Of a DNA stretch of 23,384 nt, positions 1 through 7,627 are shown piece after piece. Every line of letters begins with the position of its first letter. Position 1 is the stretch's first letter. The stretch spans positions 1 through 23,384 of the IMG/VR virus record IMGVR_UViG_3300048056_000085. One strand, 5' to 3'. Origin of the DNA: a virus. The notes under the pieces were generated by a model, which worked only from the letters and a program-made list of their open reading frames with translations, was not told where the DNA came from and did not search any database. A program made the translations under genes and the position numbers.

Positions 1-2
1 TC

Positions 3-650
3 AACGGGGTGGGATTCCGCATCGTGAACAACGCCTCGGGCGGCTTCAACGACGGTTGCTGGCTCAGCGTTCAGTTGTTTGGTGCCGCTGCTGGTGCGGC
101 GCCTCCCGACCCGAGGATCCCAGGGTTCGACCCCGGTTCACCCTGGCGCCTGACGATCAAGTTTGAGCGCATCACCAGTCCCGGCGGATCGCAGGTGTAC
201 GAAGGGATCACGAAACAGCCCTTCGACAACTGCACCAATGGCGGCTTGAGGCGTAACTGGGTCGCGCAGAGCAACGCCGGCGCCTACTTTGGGGCGCGGG
301 GGACCACGGGTCTTGACAGCCTGGCAGGGGCCGACCCCACCGAAAACGTGATCGTGATCGACGTCAACCCGCGCGAGACCACGCCTCAGTACCTGGTGTC
401 GCGTGGGTTTGCGACTGCTGGCGACGCTTCGCTGCCGACCCCGTATCCGACGAGCGGGCTACTGACATTCCTGCCCGTCAACGCAAACTCGGCGCAGGAC
501 ACAGCGGCCAACGCTTATCTGCACGACCAGGACTACTTTAGCGCCCCTCTGCGCACCGAGGCCCAACTGACGCGCATTTTCCTTGGCACGGACCTCAACG
601 GCGAGATCGTGTTCAAGCGCTGGCGACTGGAACAGAGGGCCGCGCTATGA
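3..650 (+). CDS. Unrecognised phage protein, C-terminal part (5' end outside window)
   Basis: The frame is open to the left edge, so this is probably the 3' part of a longer gene. A GTG at 9 is the first start codon visible, but it has no visible ribosome binding site within the window and the codons before it are also open. The visible product is about 215 residues, rich in Gly, Asn, Thr and Pro, with alternating hydrophobic residues that suggest a beta-rich fold, and no membrane segment. I recognise no family. Its stop overlaps the ATG of the next gene (ATGA at 647-650), so it is translationally coupled to a membrane protein and belongs to the late operon. A virion or decoration role is possible but is inferred only from position. 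Confidence 0.6.
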   Translation, partial: NGVGFRIVNNASGGFNDGCWLSVQLFGAAAGAAPPDPRIPGFDPGSPWRLTIKFERITSPGGSQVYEGITKQPFDNCTNGGLRRNWVAQSNAGAYFGARGTTGLDSLAGADPTENVIVIDVNPRETTPQYLVSRGFATAGDASLPTPYPTSGLLTFLPVNANSAQDTAANAYLHDQDYFSAPLRTEAQLTRIFLGTDLNGEIVFKRWRLEQRAAL

Positions 651-1000
651 GTGGATGGGAGGCCGTTCAGACTTGGGCGCCGTTTGCCGGTGCTGTAGGG
701 GTCGCCCTGCTTGGCGCTGGTGCGACGTACCAAGAGCTTGCGACAAAGCCCAGCATGGAGCAGGTCCGGCATGAGGTGCAGGCTCCTGTGCGCCAGCTCG
801 AGTCCGAGGCTGCCAAGCTGGAGCGGCGCGTGTTTGCCGTCGAGCGCGGCGCTGACCGGGCGTCCGCCGTGCTCGAGCTGCTTCTACTGCAGTCCGACTG
901 GCAGGAGGCCGTCCTGCAGCACGTGGGTGAAAAGCGGAAGGGAAAGCCCCCTCCTCCACCACCGGAGATCCAAGAGAAGCGAAGGGAGCTGATGCGATGA
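647..1000 (+). CDS. Small membrane protein with coiled coil, holin- or spanin-like
   Basis: A 117-aa protein with one N-terminal hydrophobic segment (about residues 10-27, rich in Ala, Gly and Val). A charged helical region (about 36-95) with coiled-coil character follows, then a basic tail containing six consecutive prolines (101-106). The layout of one membrane helix followed by a coiled coil resembles several small phage membrane proteins, including DUF2730-type proteins and some lysis accessory proteins. No family-specific motif settles which. It overlaps both neighbours by ATGA and is followed by a second small membrane protein, so the pair could be a lysis pair. No endolysin is recognised nearby. 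The function is inferred; the membrane topology is read directly from the sequence. Confidence 0.7.
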   Translation: MSGWEAVQTWAPFAGAVGVALLGAGATYQELATKPSMEQVRHEVQAPVRQLESEAAKLERRVFAVERGADRASAVLELLLLQSDWQEAVLQHVGEKRKGKPPPPPPEIQEKRRELMR

Positions 1001-1233
1001 CCGACAAGATCAACAGCATGAAACAGTGGGCGAAGGGCAGCCCGTCGATGGCCCACATCGACCCGGCCTTGGCGTCGGTGATTAGCGCTGGCCTAGCGCT
1101 GTCGATGGCCCTTGGCCTCCCAGGCGCCCTGGGCACCACGCCGGACGTGTTTGCCCAGGTGGCGTTTTCGGCCGCCTCTTTTGCCACGCTTCTCAGGGCG
1201 TGGCTCTGGCCCAAGGCTCCCGCCGCCGAGTAG
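997..1233 (+). CDS. Small two-helix membrane protein, putative holin
   Basis: A 78-aa protein with two hydrophobic segments (about residues 24-45 and 51-71), separated by a short Gly/Pro/Thr turn, with a basic N-terminus and a short polar C-terminus. Size and topology fit class II-like phage holins, but holins share little sequence, so this is a structural guess. The ATG sits inside the stop of the preceding membrane-protein gene (ATGA, 997-1000), and the neck gene follows after 3 nt. Lying between an unknown gene and the neck module, rather than beside an endolysin, is not typical for a holin. A virion or packaging membrane role cannot be excluded. Confidence 0.7.
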   Translation: MTDKINSMKQWAKGSPSMAHIDPALASVISAGLALSMALGLPGALGTTPDVFAQVAFSAASFATLLRAWLWPKAPAAE

Positions 1234-1236
1234 TCG

Positions 1237-1647
1237 ATGGCCCTGCTGGATCGCGTCAAGTGCCTGATCTCGGACTGCAACGTTGGTCCGCTGGTCTGCA
1301 CGCGCCGTGACCCACGGGTCCAGAACCGATTTGGCGGCTTCGACCCTGCGCCGGCCCAGACCTTCTCGATCGACCCGATCGCGGCCGTCAATGCCACGGG
1401 TCGGAGCCTAGGGCAGTCGCCCGAGGCTGACCGAAACGCCGAAACCGTCGAGTTCTACGTCCGATCCGATATCAGCTACCCGGCCGGGGTGGACCCACGA
1501 CCTCGGGTCGCTGACGTGGGGGACGTGCCGGACGTGATCACGTACCGGGGGCGCAACTTCCGGTGCACCCAGGTCGAGGACTACTTGCTGCAGGGTGACG
1601 TGTACCTCATCACGGCGACCCTGGAGGACCTGCAGACCGATGCCTGA
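1237..1647 (+). CDS. Neck / head-tail connector-like protein
   Basis: A 136-aa soluble protein without membrane segments. Its second half reads as beta strands (for example VITYRGRNFRCTQVEDY), as in small phage neck proteins that close the capsid portal or join head to tail. I do not recognise a precise family. The call rests on size, fold character and position: it precedes the tail terminator and the sheath, the usual place for head-completion or connector proteins in myoviruses. Its last codons overlap the start of the next gene (ATG at 1640), implying translational coupling. Confidence 0.55.
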   Translation: MALLDRVKCLISDCNVGPLVCTRRDPRVQNRFGGFDPAPAQTFSIDPIAAVNATGRSLGQSPEADRNAETVEFYVRSDISYPAGVDPRPRVADVGDVPDVITYRGRNFRCTQVEDYLLQGDVYLITATLEDLQTDA

Positions 1648-2488
1648 GATCCGCAGCCCGATCCGGCTCGACAAGCTGCAGCAGTCGATCTTCGACGTGC
1701 TCAGCGAGGCGCTAGCGCCTGCGCAAGTGGCCTGGGGATACAACGAGCAGACGTTCGAAGCGTTTCCCAGCCAGTTCTGCAACCTACAGCTAATCGGGCC
1801 CACGGCAAGCATCCGGCAGCACAGGCAAGGCGTACCCGTGCGACCGCTGACCTCGGCGATCGTGCGTGTTACGTCGATCGACCCGCTGCAACGGCTCCTG
1901 GTTGAGATCAACCGCGGAGAGTACGTTACGGACCCGTTGCCTGGCGATACGGTGACGGACGTGCGGGATGCACTGCTCGCGCAGATCGACCAGGACGAGC
2001 CTGACCTGACTGTCACGGCAGACGGCGCAGACGGGATCCTCCTCGTGTCCACGTACACAGGCGCCCTGTGGTCGCTGGCCCTGTCGGCTGGGCTCACGGC
2101 TGACTCTGTGGTCCCCTCCCTGGCGTGCGTGCTGCTTACCGACGTGACGCGGGAGTTTTCCCTGAGCGTGCAATGCTTCGCTAAGGGACGGGAACCCCGC
2201 AATGGGGCCTGGGACCTGTGCGGGAGAGCGCTTGCCGCTTTTGAGGCCGACGACCTAGGCGACGTGCTCGACCGGGCTGGCGTGGGGCTGCGTCGCCGAG
2301 GCCCGGCGGTAGACCTGAGCGCCATCGCTGGGGCGCACTGGGAATCGCGTATTTCGTTCGATCTGGCGCTTTACATGCGCTCACGATCCACGCGGGAAAT
2401 CGGCGTCATTGAGAGCGCAAACATCCTGCTAAACTACACAGACGAGGCGGGTAACACCGTCGCCACGAACACGGCCTCGGTGCCGTAG
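1640..2488 (+). CDS. Neck / tail terminator protein (LIC_12616 or gp12-like)
   Basis: A 282-aa protein. The ATG at 1640 is preferred to earlier in-frame starts because a GGAGGA lies about 11 nt upstream, the product then begins MPEIRSPIRL, and the overlap with the upstream connector gene is only 8 nt. Sequence character and position just before the sheath fit the phage neck-terminator family (LIC_12616/gp12-like), which stops tail growth and joins tail to head. The C-terminal part (IGVIESANILLNYTDEAG) resembles the end of that family. The product looks longer than simple terminators. Family assignment is from memory of sequence character, not a search. Confidence 0.55.
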   Translation: MPEIRSPIRLDKLQQSIFDVLSEALAPAQVAWGYNEQTFEAFPSQFCNLQLIGPTASIRQHRQGVPVRPLTSAIVRVTSIDPLQRLLVEINRGEYVTDPLPGDTVTDVRDALLAQIDQDEPDLTVTADGADGILLVSTYTGALWSLALSAGLTADSVVPSLACVLLTDVTREFSLSVQCFAKGREPRNGAWDLCGRALAAFEADDLGDVLDRAGVGLRRRGPAVDLSAIAGAHWESRISFDLALYMRSRSTREIGVIESANILLNYTDEAGNTVATNTASVP

Positions 2489-2496
2489 GAGAGTCC

Positions 2497-3561
2497 ATGC
2501 CCGCTGCCATCACTGAGTTTGTCGACGTCGACGTTCTGCTTCAGGGTCCACCCGCGGAGCGGTTTGAGTTTGGCGCGCTGATGGGCGCCTTTGCCCACAC
2601 GGTCAGCGCCAACCGCCAAGAGGGTCCGTTTTCCTCGCTCGCGGACCTCGAGGGTGCCGGCTTCACGGTATTCACAGCGCCGGAGGTGAACGCCTGGGCG
2701 TCTGCCGTGTTTGCCCAGCAAGCCGGCGTTGAGAACGTGATCGTGGGCCTCATCGACCCGCTCGACGCCGACCTGACCGCGTCGCTCGACGCCATTGAGG
2801 CGGCCGACCCGACGTCGTTCTACCTGGTCAACGTCGACACTCGGCTCGACGCGGACATCCTGCTGCTGGCTGCGTGGACGGAGTCGCGAGAGAAGATCGC
2901 GATCGCCCAGACCTCCAGTGCTGACCTCCTGGCTGGCACGGTCGGGAACATCGGCTTGCTGCTGCAGGCGGCCAGCTACAACCGAACGGCGCTGATCTAC
3001 CACGACGACGACACCGAATATTTGGACGGCGGCTGGTCCAGCATCATCGGCGGATTCAACCTGGATGGCCCGGCCGGGGTGGGCACGGCGTTCGGCAAAA
3101 CCGTTGCCGGCGTGCCGTTCGACGCCGTGTCGAGCACGGAGGCCGACAACATCTACAGCGCCAACGCCAACCTCTACGGGCGCAACCTCGGCCTGTCCTT
3201 CACGAGCAAGGGCACGATGGCCAGCGGACGGTTTATCGACGTGCAGACCTCGCTGGACTGGGTCAAGACCCGGCTTGAGGAGGACCTTCTGACGCTGCTC
3301 ACCAGCACGCCGACCAAGATCCCCTACACCGACGCCGGGATCGCCCTGTGCGGCAACTCGGCGCAGGCTGTGCTTGAGCGTGGCGTCACTGCCGGTCACT
3401 TCACTGACGATGGGCCACTCGGGCCGCCGAGTGTCACGCTGCCGCTGCGGCGAAACATCGCCAACGCCAAGATCCAGGCTCGAGAGCTGGAGTTTCAGGC
3501 CCAGGCCACGCTGGCCGGCGCGATCCAAAAGGTTGAGCTTACCCTCTCCGTGAGCTTCTAG
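2497..3561 (+). CDS. Tail sheath protein (DUF3383 family)
   Basis: A 354-aa protein with the character of the DUF3383 sheath family: a short N-terminal beta region, a central segment including YNRTALIYHDDD (from about residue 162), and a C-terminal region with LERGV and NIANAKIQARELEFQ. It would polymerise around the tail tube and contract to drive the tube through the host envelope. A good Shine-Dalgarno (GGAGAG, 2488-2493) precedes the ATG. The tube gene follows after 9 nt, the normal sheath-tube order. At about 350 residues it is a compact, single-domain type of sheath, as in simple short-genome myoviruses. Confidence 0.85.
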   Translation: MPAAITEFVDVDVLLQGPPAERFEFGALMGAFAHTVSANRQEGPFSSLADLEGAGFTVFTAPEVNAWASAVFAQQAGVENVIVGLIDPLDADLTASLDAIEAADPTSFYLVNVDTRLDADILLLAAWTESREKIAIAQTSSADLLAGTVGNIGLLLQAASYNRTALIYHDDDTEYLDGGWSSIIGGFNLDGPAGVGTAFGKTVAGVPFDAVSSTEADNIYSANANLYGRNLGLSFTSKGTMASGRFIDVQTSLDWVKTRLEEDLLTLLTSTPTKIPYTDAGIALCGNSAQAVLERGVTAGHFTDDGPLGPPSVTLPLRRNIANAKIQARELEFQAQATLAGAIQKVELTLSVSF

Positions 3562-3570
3562 GAGTAAACC

Positions 3571-4014
3571 ATGCGTCAATACAGCATCGATCAAGTCGAG
3601 GTGTCCTGGCAGGGCCTGTCCTTCAAGGAGGGCCTGGCTGCGGGCACGAGCATCACGGAAAGCCGCAACGCTCCGAGCTGGACCCAAAAGGTCAACGGCG
3701 CGGTGAGCAAAACCGTGCGGATCTACAACCCCGATCGCTCGGGGACGATCACGATCACGGTGGACCAGGAGTCGCTGCTACACCAGCAGCTCCGGGCGCT
3801 CGCCGAGGCTGACGTGCTCGCGCGCAACGTGGTCGGTCCGATGACGGTCCGCGACAACTCCAACGACGAGACGATGACCTACCTCAACGCGCACATCGCC
3901 TCGCAGCCCAACGAGACGCGCGGAACGGACTCGAGCACCTTCGAGTGGGTGTTCAACTTCGAGAACTTCGCCAAGCTGCCCGCCCTGGGCAACGCCAACA
4001 CCGTCGGGACCTAG
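3571..4014 (+). CDS. Tail tube protein (DUF3277 family)
   Basis: A 147-aa protein directly after the sheath, with the size and beta-rich pattern of the DUF3277 tube family. It starts with MRQYSIDQVEVSWQG, has a central strand pair with DRSGTITITVDQ, and ends in FEWVFNFENFA. The tube forms the inner rigid cylinder of the contractile tail. The stop of the sheath gene merges into the ribosome binding site (TAGGAG) 9 nt upstream of the ATG, so sheath and tube are likely translated at high, matched rates. Family identification is from sequence character and synteny. Confidence 0.85.
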   Translation: MRQYSIDQVEVSWQGLSFKEGLAAGTSITESRNAPSWTQKVNGAVSKTVRIYNPDRSGTITITVDQESLLHQQLRALAEADVLARNVVGPMTVRDNSNDETMTYLNAHIASQPNETRGTDSSTFEWVFNFENFAKLPALGNANTVGT

Positions 4015-4046
4015 CGCGTGGCGCTGGTGGGGAGTAGGGTGCAGTC

Positions 4047-4457
4047 ATGGGCATAGTACGCGAGCACACGACCGAGATCGACGGTCTCACCTACCACTGC
4101 ACCACGTTCACGGCGTCTGAGGGCCTGACGCTGTTGCCTGCGCTGATCCGCCTGTTCGGTAAGCGGGTGATCCAGCTCGCCATGCAAAGCGGCGACAACC
4201 TGCCGCACATGCTTGAGCAACCAGAGGTGCTGGCCGCGATCGTCACGGAGGCCGCCAGGGAGGCGGCCGGGGACGACGAGGGCTGGCTGGTGCTGCGCCG
4301 GCTGGTCAGCAAGACCACGTGCGACCAGACGCAGATCGGCGACGCCCAGGTCAAGGCGTCGGTCGCCGAGCACTTCGACACCCACTTCACCGGCCGCCTG
4401 ATGCACTTGATCAAGGTGTCGGTGTGGGTGGCGACGCAGTCTTTCGCGGGGCCCTAG
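4047..4457 (+). CDS. Tail assembly chaperone, short form
   Basis: A 136-aa mostly helical acidic protein between the tube and tape-measure genes, the invariant position of phage tail assembly chaperones (lambda gpG-like). These bind the tape measure and recruit tube subunits and are not part of the virion. An AGGGTG lies close upstream of the ATG. The reading frame ends in GGG CCC TAG (4449-4457). A second, overlapping frame in the -1 register stays open through this point, so a longer frameshifted product is likely. I recognise no specific family; the call rests on position, length and the overlapping downstream frame. Confidence 0.7.
   Translation: MGIVREHTTEIDGLTYHCTTFTASEGLTLLPALIRLFGKRVIQLAMQSGDNLPHMLEQPEVLAAIVTEAAREAAGDDEGWLVLRRLVSKTTCDQTQIGDAQVKASVAEHFDTHFTGRLMHLIKVSVWVATQSFAGP
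4448..4454 (+). promoter_or_regulatory. Candidate -1 ribosomal frameshift site GGGGCCC
   Basis: Zero-frame codons are GGG CCC TAG. Slipping back one base re-pairs the P-site glycine tRNA perfectly (GGG to GGG), whereas the A-site tRNA would pair only partly (CCC to GCC). The -1 frame then continues A-L-V-R-E-P into the downstream domain. It is not the classical X XXY YYZ heptamer, so efficiency is uncertain. I did not identify a clear downstream pseudoknot by eye. Confidence 0.4.
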
Positions 4458-4723
4458 TGCGAGAGCCACTCGACAGGTGGCACCCGTACACGCGGGCGAG
4501 CGGACCGCGACAGGGCATAGGGCCGCGCAACGTAGACTGGAGGCTGTACCGGGCCTGCGATACGGGCCAGGGTGGCGTCGACGTGGCCGCCTATCAGGCG
4601 CTGCACACCACGATCGACCTCGAGGGCCTGTTCGACTTGATCGAGATGCGGGAATGCATGGACTCCTGGGCACACGCTGAGATGCACAACGCTGACCACC
4701 GAGCCAAGCAGGGGGGCTACTGA
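4457..4723 (+). CDS. Tail assembly chaperone C-terminal extension (-1 frame; gpGT-like)
   Basis: This frame is in the -1 register relative to the upstream chaperone and is already open before the upstream stop. The segment from 4457 encodes about 88 residues, including WRLYRACDTGQGG and DLIEMRECMDSW, the kind of short helical domain fused by frameshifting to phage chaperones (it resembles DUF6889-type sequences, tentatively). It can be expressed by -1 slippage at the GGGG run (4448-4451), or by reinitiation at the GTG at 4457, which overlaps the upstream TAG. I favour frameshifting from family precedent (lambda G/GT) but cannot exclude reinitiation. Its stop overlaps the tape-measure ATG by one base (TGATG, 4721-4725). 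Confidence 0.6.
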   Translation: MREPLDRWHPYTRASGPRQGIGPRNVDWRLYRACDTGQGGVDVAAYQALHTTIDLEGLFDLIEMRECMDSWAHAEMHNADHRAKQGGY

Positions 4724-6462
4724 TGGCGGCCACGATCGCAGAGCTTCTTGTCAAGATCGGCGTCAGCGTTGACGGAGCCAAGAGGGCCGAGCAGCAGATC
4801 GCCGATCTCGGCAAGACCGGCAAGACGACCGGCCAGACGATGCAGCGCGACCTTGCTGGCGGCATCGACCAGGCCGGCGTGCGCACGGTGGCACTCGGCA
4901 ACCTCGTGGCGCAGGGGGCCACCGCGCTTGCGGGACTCGCTGTGCAGGCGATCCGCACGGGCGCCGCGTTTGCCGTGGACCTCGTCAAAGGGTTTGCGTC
5001 GGCGGGCGACGAGATCGCCAAGACGGCCCGCCAGCTCGGCGTCGGGGCCGAGTCGTTGCAGCGGCTGAGGTTTGCCGCGGAGCGTTCCGGGGTGTCCACC
5101 GCGGCCCTGGAGCGGTCGTTTCGCACCCTCCAGACCGGGCTGATCGACGCGCGGGAACGCGGCGTCGGGCCTGCCGTAGACGGCCTAGAGCTGCTCGGCC
5201 TGACCATCGAGGATGTGCCCGTAGACGACGCCGAGGCAGCGTTTGGGGTCATTGCCGACGCGCTGCGCGACGTGGAGTCGGAGGCCGAGCGATCCAGCAT
5301 TGCCGCGGACCTGTTCGGGCAGCGTGCCGGAATCGAGCTCAAGAGCCTTCTCGCCGAGGGCAGCGAGGGGATCGACGCGCTAGGCGACCGTGCCGAGGCC
5401 CTCGGGGGCGTGCTGGGCGAGGACACGCTGACCAGTGCAGAGCAGCTCACTGACGCCTTTACGGACCTTCAGACGCTGTTTGAGGGGGTCAAAAACACGA
5501 TCGGGGCCGCACTTGCGCCGACGGTGACCGACCTAGTCAACCGCCTGACCGAGTTTGTCCGAACCAACGATGACCTGATTACGCAGGACATCCCCAAGCT
5601 GTTCGACGCGCTAGCCAAGATCATCCCTCCGGTGGTCGAGTTTGCGGCGCAGCTCGTGGACGGCGTGGCGTTCCTGGTGACCGAGTTTCAGCGCTTCAAC
5701 AGGGAAGCCGAGGACGGGATCGGGTCGGCCAAGGTGCTGCGCGACGTGTTCGCCACGCTGGCCGCTCCGATCCGCACGATTGTGGACCTGATCGGTCAAG
5801 CCATCGGGGCTCTCGATCGCTTGGCCGACCGCGTCAACGTCCTGGGATCGGCTCGGGATCGGATCCAGTCTGCCTTTGGGATCCAGGCGCAGACCGGCGC
5901 GTTTGCGACGGACCAGATCACCAACCAGCGCGTAAGCGCCACCGACGTGCTCACGGGGGCGCGCCGGGGCGTATCGGCCGAGTCCGTCGCTGCGGAACGC
6001 AGGCTCACCGAGCAGCTCGAGTCAGAATCCCAGGCGCGCGAGGCTTTCTTTGCCGAGCAGCAGCAGGCCGAGGCCGACGCAGCGGTCAGGGCCCAGCGCC
6101 TAGCCACAGGACGCACGCGGGTTCGTGGCTCGCGCGGTCGGAGTGGTGGTGGGCGCGCGACCAGAGACGCTCAGGACGTGGTGTCAAGCGTGACGTTTGA
6201 GGACGTCCTGCGCGGCGTGATCGGTGGACGTGGCGACGACATCGCACGGCAGATCGGCGGGCTGGCCTCCCGCACGCCATCGGCCGCAGCGATCAAGCCC
6301 ACGGTGGCGATCGACTTCTTCAACTTCCAGGTTACGCAAAACATCACAGGCCGCGCCGACCCAGCGGAGATCGGGCGTCAGGCATCCGAGGCGATCCGCC
6401 GCGAGTTCCGGTCGCAGACGGCTCGCGCAGGCAACACGCTGTCGAGTAACATCGTGAGGTGA
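4723..6462 (+). CDS. Tail tape measure protein
   Basis: A 579-aa protein directly after the chaperone genes and the largest tail protein, as expected for a tape measure. It is mainly helical with coiled-coil stretches (residues 1-45 and around 415-455), a hydrophobic helix near residues 55-90 and a basic Gly/Arg-rich stretch around 460-485. It sets tail length and is ejected ahead of the DNA. At about 0.15 nm per residue this length predicts a short tail of roughly 85-90 nm. The ATG overlaps the previous stop (TGATG). The final helix ends near the Dit-like gene. No peptidase or lysozyme motif was noticed. Confidence 0.85.
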   Translation: MAATIAELLVKIGVSVDGAKRAEQQIADLGKTGKTTGQTMQRDLAGGIDQAGVRTVALGNLVAQGATALAGLAVQAIRTGAAFAVDLVKGFASAGDEIAKTARQLGVGAESLQRLRFAAERSGVSTAALERSFRTLQTGLIDARERGVGPAVDGLELLGLTIEDVPVDDAEAAFGVIADALRDVESEAERSSIAADLFGQRAGIELKSLLAEGSEGIDALGDRAEALGGVLGEDTLTSAEQLTDAFTDLQTLFEGVKNTIGAALAPTVTDLVNRLTEFVRTNDDLITQDIPKLFDALAKIIPPVVEFAAQLVDGVAFLVTEFQRFNREAEDGIGSAKVLRDVFATLAAPIRTIVDLIGQAIGALDRLADRVNVLGSARDRIQSAFGIQAQTGAFATDQITNQRVSATDVLTGARRGVSAESVAAERRLTEQLESESQAREAFFAEQQQAEADAAVRAQRLATGRTRVRGSRGRSGGGRATRDAQDVVSSVTFEDVLRGVIGGRGDDIARQIGGLASRTPSAAAIKPTVAIDFFNFQVTQNITGRADPAEIGRQASEAIRREFRSQTARAGNTLSSNIVR

Positions 6463-6466
6463 CACA

Positions 6467-7144
6467 GTGACCAGCGTGCTGCAAAACCCCGCCCTGCTGG
6501 GCCTTATCGGTCGGTCCACCGCGTCATTTTTCGCGCTGGACCCGACCGGCACGACACCGATCCAGATCCTGCCGGACCTGGTCCCCGGCGTTACGCCGTT
6601 GCGGATCACGTTTGACTTGATCGACCAGGAGACATTCACGGAGGAGTGGGACGCGACGGAAAACAGCTTGCAGGACTTCACCGACGTGGCGAGCAACCTG
6701 CGTCGCCGCCTGCGGTCCCTGTCGATTACGGGCACGCTGTCCGGCGTGGCTCAGTCGCTGGCGAGCGGAGTTTCCCCGGTGCCCACGCCCATCGGGCTGC
6801 GTCTGGACCTGATCCGCGTCGCGGCCCTATCTCAGCTCGCAGGGAGACGCAGGCCCGTTGCTTGCGTGACTCCTCGAGTCTCGCTCCCCAAGGCGTTCAT
6901 TACGTCAATATCTCGCCCCTGGTCGCCAGACAACGGCGAGAGCACGATCGTGACGGTCACGCTCCGCGAGGCCCGTATCGTCAGCCCGATCACGGCCGAC
7001 GCCATCGCGCCCGACTTCGGCGCGCAGGTGCCGGGCAACAACACCGCGGTCGGCGGCGGCCAGCAGGCGGGGACTCCCGTTACCACTCAGGCTGTGTCAC
7101 CTTCTACCAGCACGGGCGTGCCGCCCGTCGTGACCCCGCGATGA
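6467..7144 (+). CDS. Dit-like distal tail / baseplate protein
   Basis: A 225-aa protein with a GTG start at 6467, supported by GAGG 7 nt upstream. The first ~175 residues match the character of the N-terminal domain of Dit-like phage tail proteins: a beta-barrel with RSLSITGTL (about residues 83-91), a helix LDLIRVAALSQLAGRRRPV, and a strand STIVTVTLREARIV. The last ~45 residues are a low-complexity Gly/Thr/Pro/Val tail. It would sit at the tube-baseplate junction. The order tape measure, Dit-like, plug, hub, spike matches simple contractile baseplates such as cyanophage Pam3. Its stop overlaps the ATG of a 33-codon mini-gene (ATGA at 7141-7144). Confidence 0.65.
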   Translation: MTSVLQNPALLGLIGRSTASFFALDPTGTTPIQILPDLVPGVTPLRITFDLIDQETFTEEWDATENSLQDFTDVASNLRRRLRSLSITGTLSGVAQSLASGVSPVPTPIGLRLDLIRVAALSQLAGRRRPVACVTPRVSLPKAFITSISRPWSPDNGESTIVTVTLREARIVSPITADAIAPDFGAQVPGNNTAVGGGQQAGTPVTTQAVSPSTSTGVPPVVTPR

Positions 7145-7242
7145 TTAGCCGACGCGCATACAAGGTGATCAGCCATTACGCCCGGATCTGGTACTCCGTG
7201 CGATCCAACCTTGACGCCCTGGGGGTGCCACGGTGGCGGTGA
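7141..7242 (+). CDS. 33-aa basic mini-protein, unknown
   Basis: ATG at 7141 overlaps the preceding stop (ATGA), and its TGA (7240-7242) overlaps the start region of the plug gene (GTG at 7233), so it fills exactly what would otherwise be an 88-bp gap in a tightly packed operon. The peptide is cationic (six Arg, one Lys, one Asp) with an aromatic segment YARIWYSV. I recognise no family. The double overlap argues for a translated, coupled gene rather than chance. The alternative is that it is only a translational bridge delivering ribosomes to the plug gene. Confidence 0.5.
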   Translation: MISRRAYKVISHYARIWYSVRSNLDALGVPRWR

Positions 7243-7574
7243 TCGAGATCCAGGTGCAGCCGGCCGAGGGCGTGTCGCGCTTTGAGACGTCGATCGTACT
7301 CGAGCAGGTTCGTTACACGTTTGCCTTCTACACGAACACGGAACGCAACGGCTGGGCGTTCGACCTGACGGACGACACGCAGACGCTGTTGCTTGCAGGC
7401 ATCGGGCTGACGGGAGGCGTGGACCTGCTCTACCCGTACCGCTACCTTTCCGTTCCGCCCGGCGCTTTGTTCGTCAACGATCAGGCCCCGACCAGAGCGG
7501 ACCCCACGATCGACGGCTTCGCGCAAGAGCAGGTGGCGCTCTACTACGTGACCAGCGACGAGGCGTTCGCGTGA
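7233..7574 (+). CDS. Baseplate plug protein (Pam3 gp18-like)
   Basis: A 113-aa beta-rich protein with the pattern of the cyanophage Pam3 plug family: an N-terminal strand ending in YTFAFYTNTERNGWAFDL, then DDTQTLLLAGIGLTGGVDLLYPY, and a C-terminal strand pair. In Pam3 this protein sits between the tube end and hub and plugs the channel. The GTG start (7233) has a GGGGG stretch about 7 nt upstream, inside the mini-gene. It is the last gene before a terminator hairpin (7589-7604), yet the hub gene that should follow lies 370 bp further on, beyond a reverse-strand insert. Confidence 0.7.
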   Translation: MAVIEIQVQPAEGVSRFETSIVLEQVRYTFAFYTNTERNGWAFDLTDDTQTLLLAGIGLTGGVDLLYPYRYLSVPPGALFVNDQAPTRADPTIDGFAQEQVALYYVTSDEAFA

Positions 7575-7579
7575 CCGGC

Positions 7580-7610
7580 AAAAAAAAACCGCCCCGAAGG
7601 GCGGCTTTTT
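7580..7610. terminator. Bidirectional Rho-independent terminator
   Basis: A 6-bp perfect GC stem (CCGCCC 7589-7594 / GGGCGG 7599-7604) with a 4-nt loop, flanked by A9 on the left (7580-7588) and a T5 run on the right (7606-7610). Read on the minus strand it is CCGCCC-TTCG-GGGCGG followed by nine T: a UUCG tetraloop with a long U tract, an excellent terminator for the reverse gene. On the plus strand it is followed by CTTTTT and could also stop or thin late transcription. Confidence 0.85.
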
Positions 7611-7627
7611 GTCAGCCGTTGGCGCGC

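Noticed and set aside
314-320. TTGACA at about 315 as a promoter
   Set aside because: It lies inside an open coding frame, and no -10-like box occurs at 16-18 bp.
2434-3687. 417-codon minus-strand open frame opposite the sheath gene
   Set aside because: Antisense of the DUF3383 sheath; low-complexity composition and no ribosome binding site or family signal.
4011-5450. 479-codon open frame on the minus strand across chaperone and tape-measure genes
   Set aside because: Ser/Arg/Pro/Ala-rich composition of an antisense shadow in GC-rich DNA, fully overlapping well supported plus-strand tail genes.
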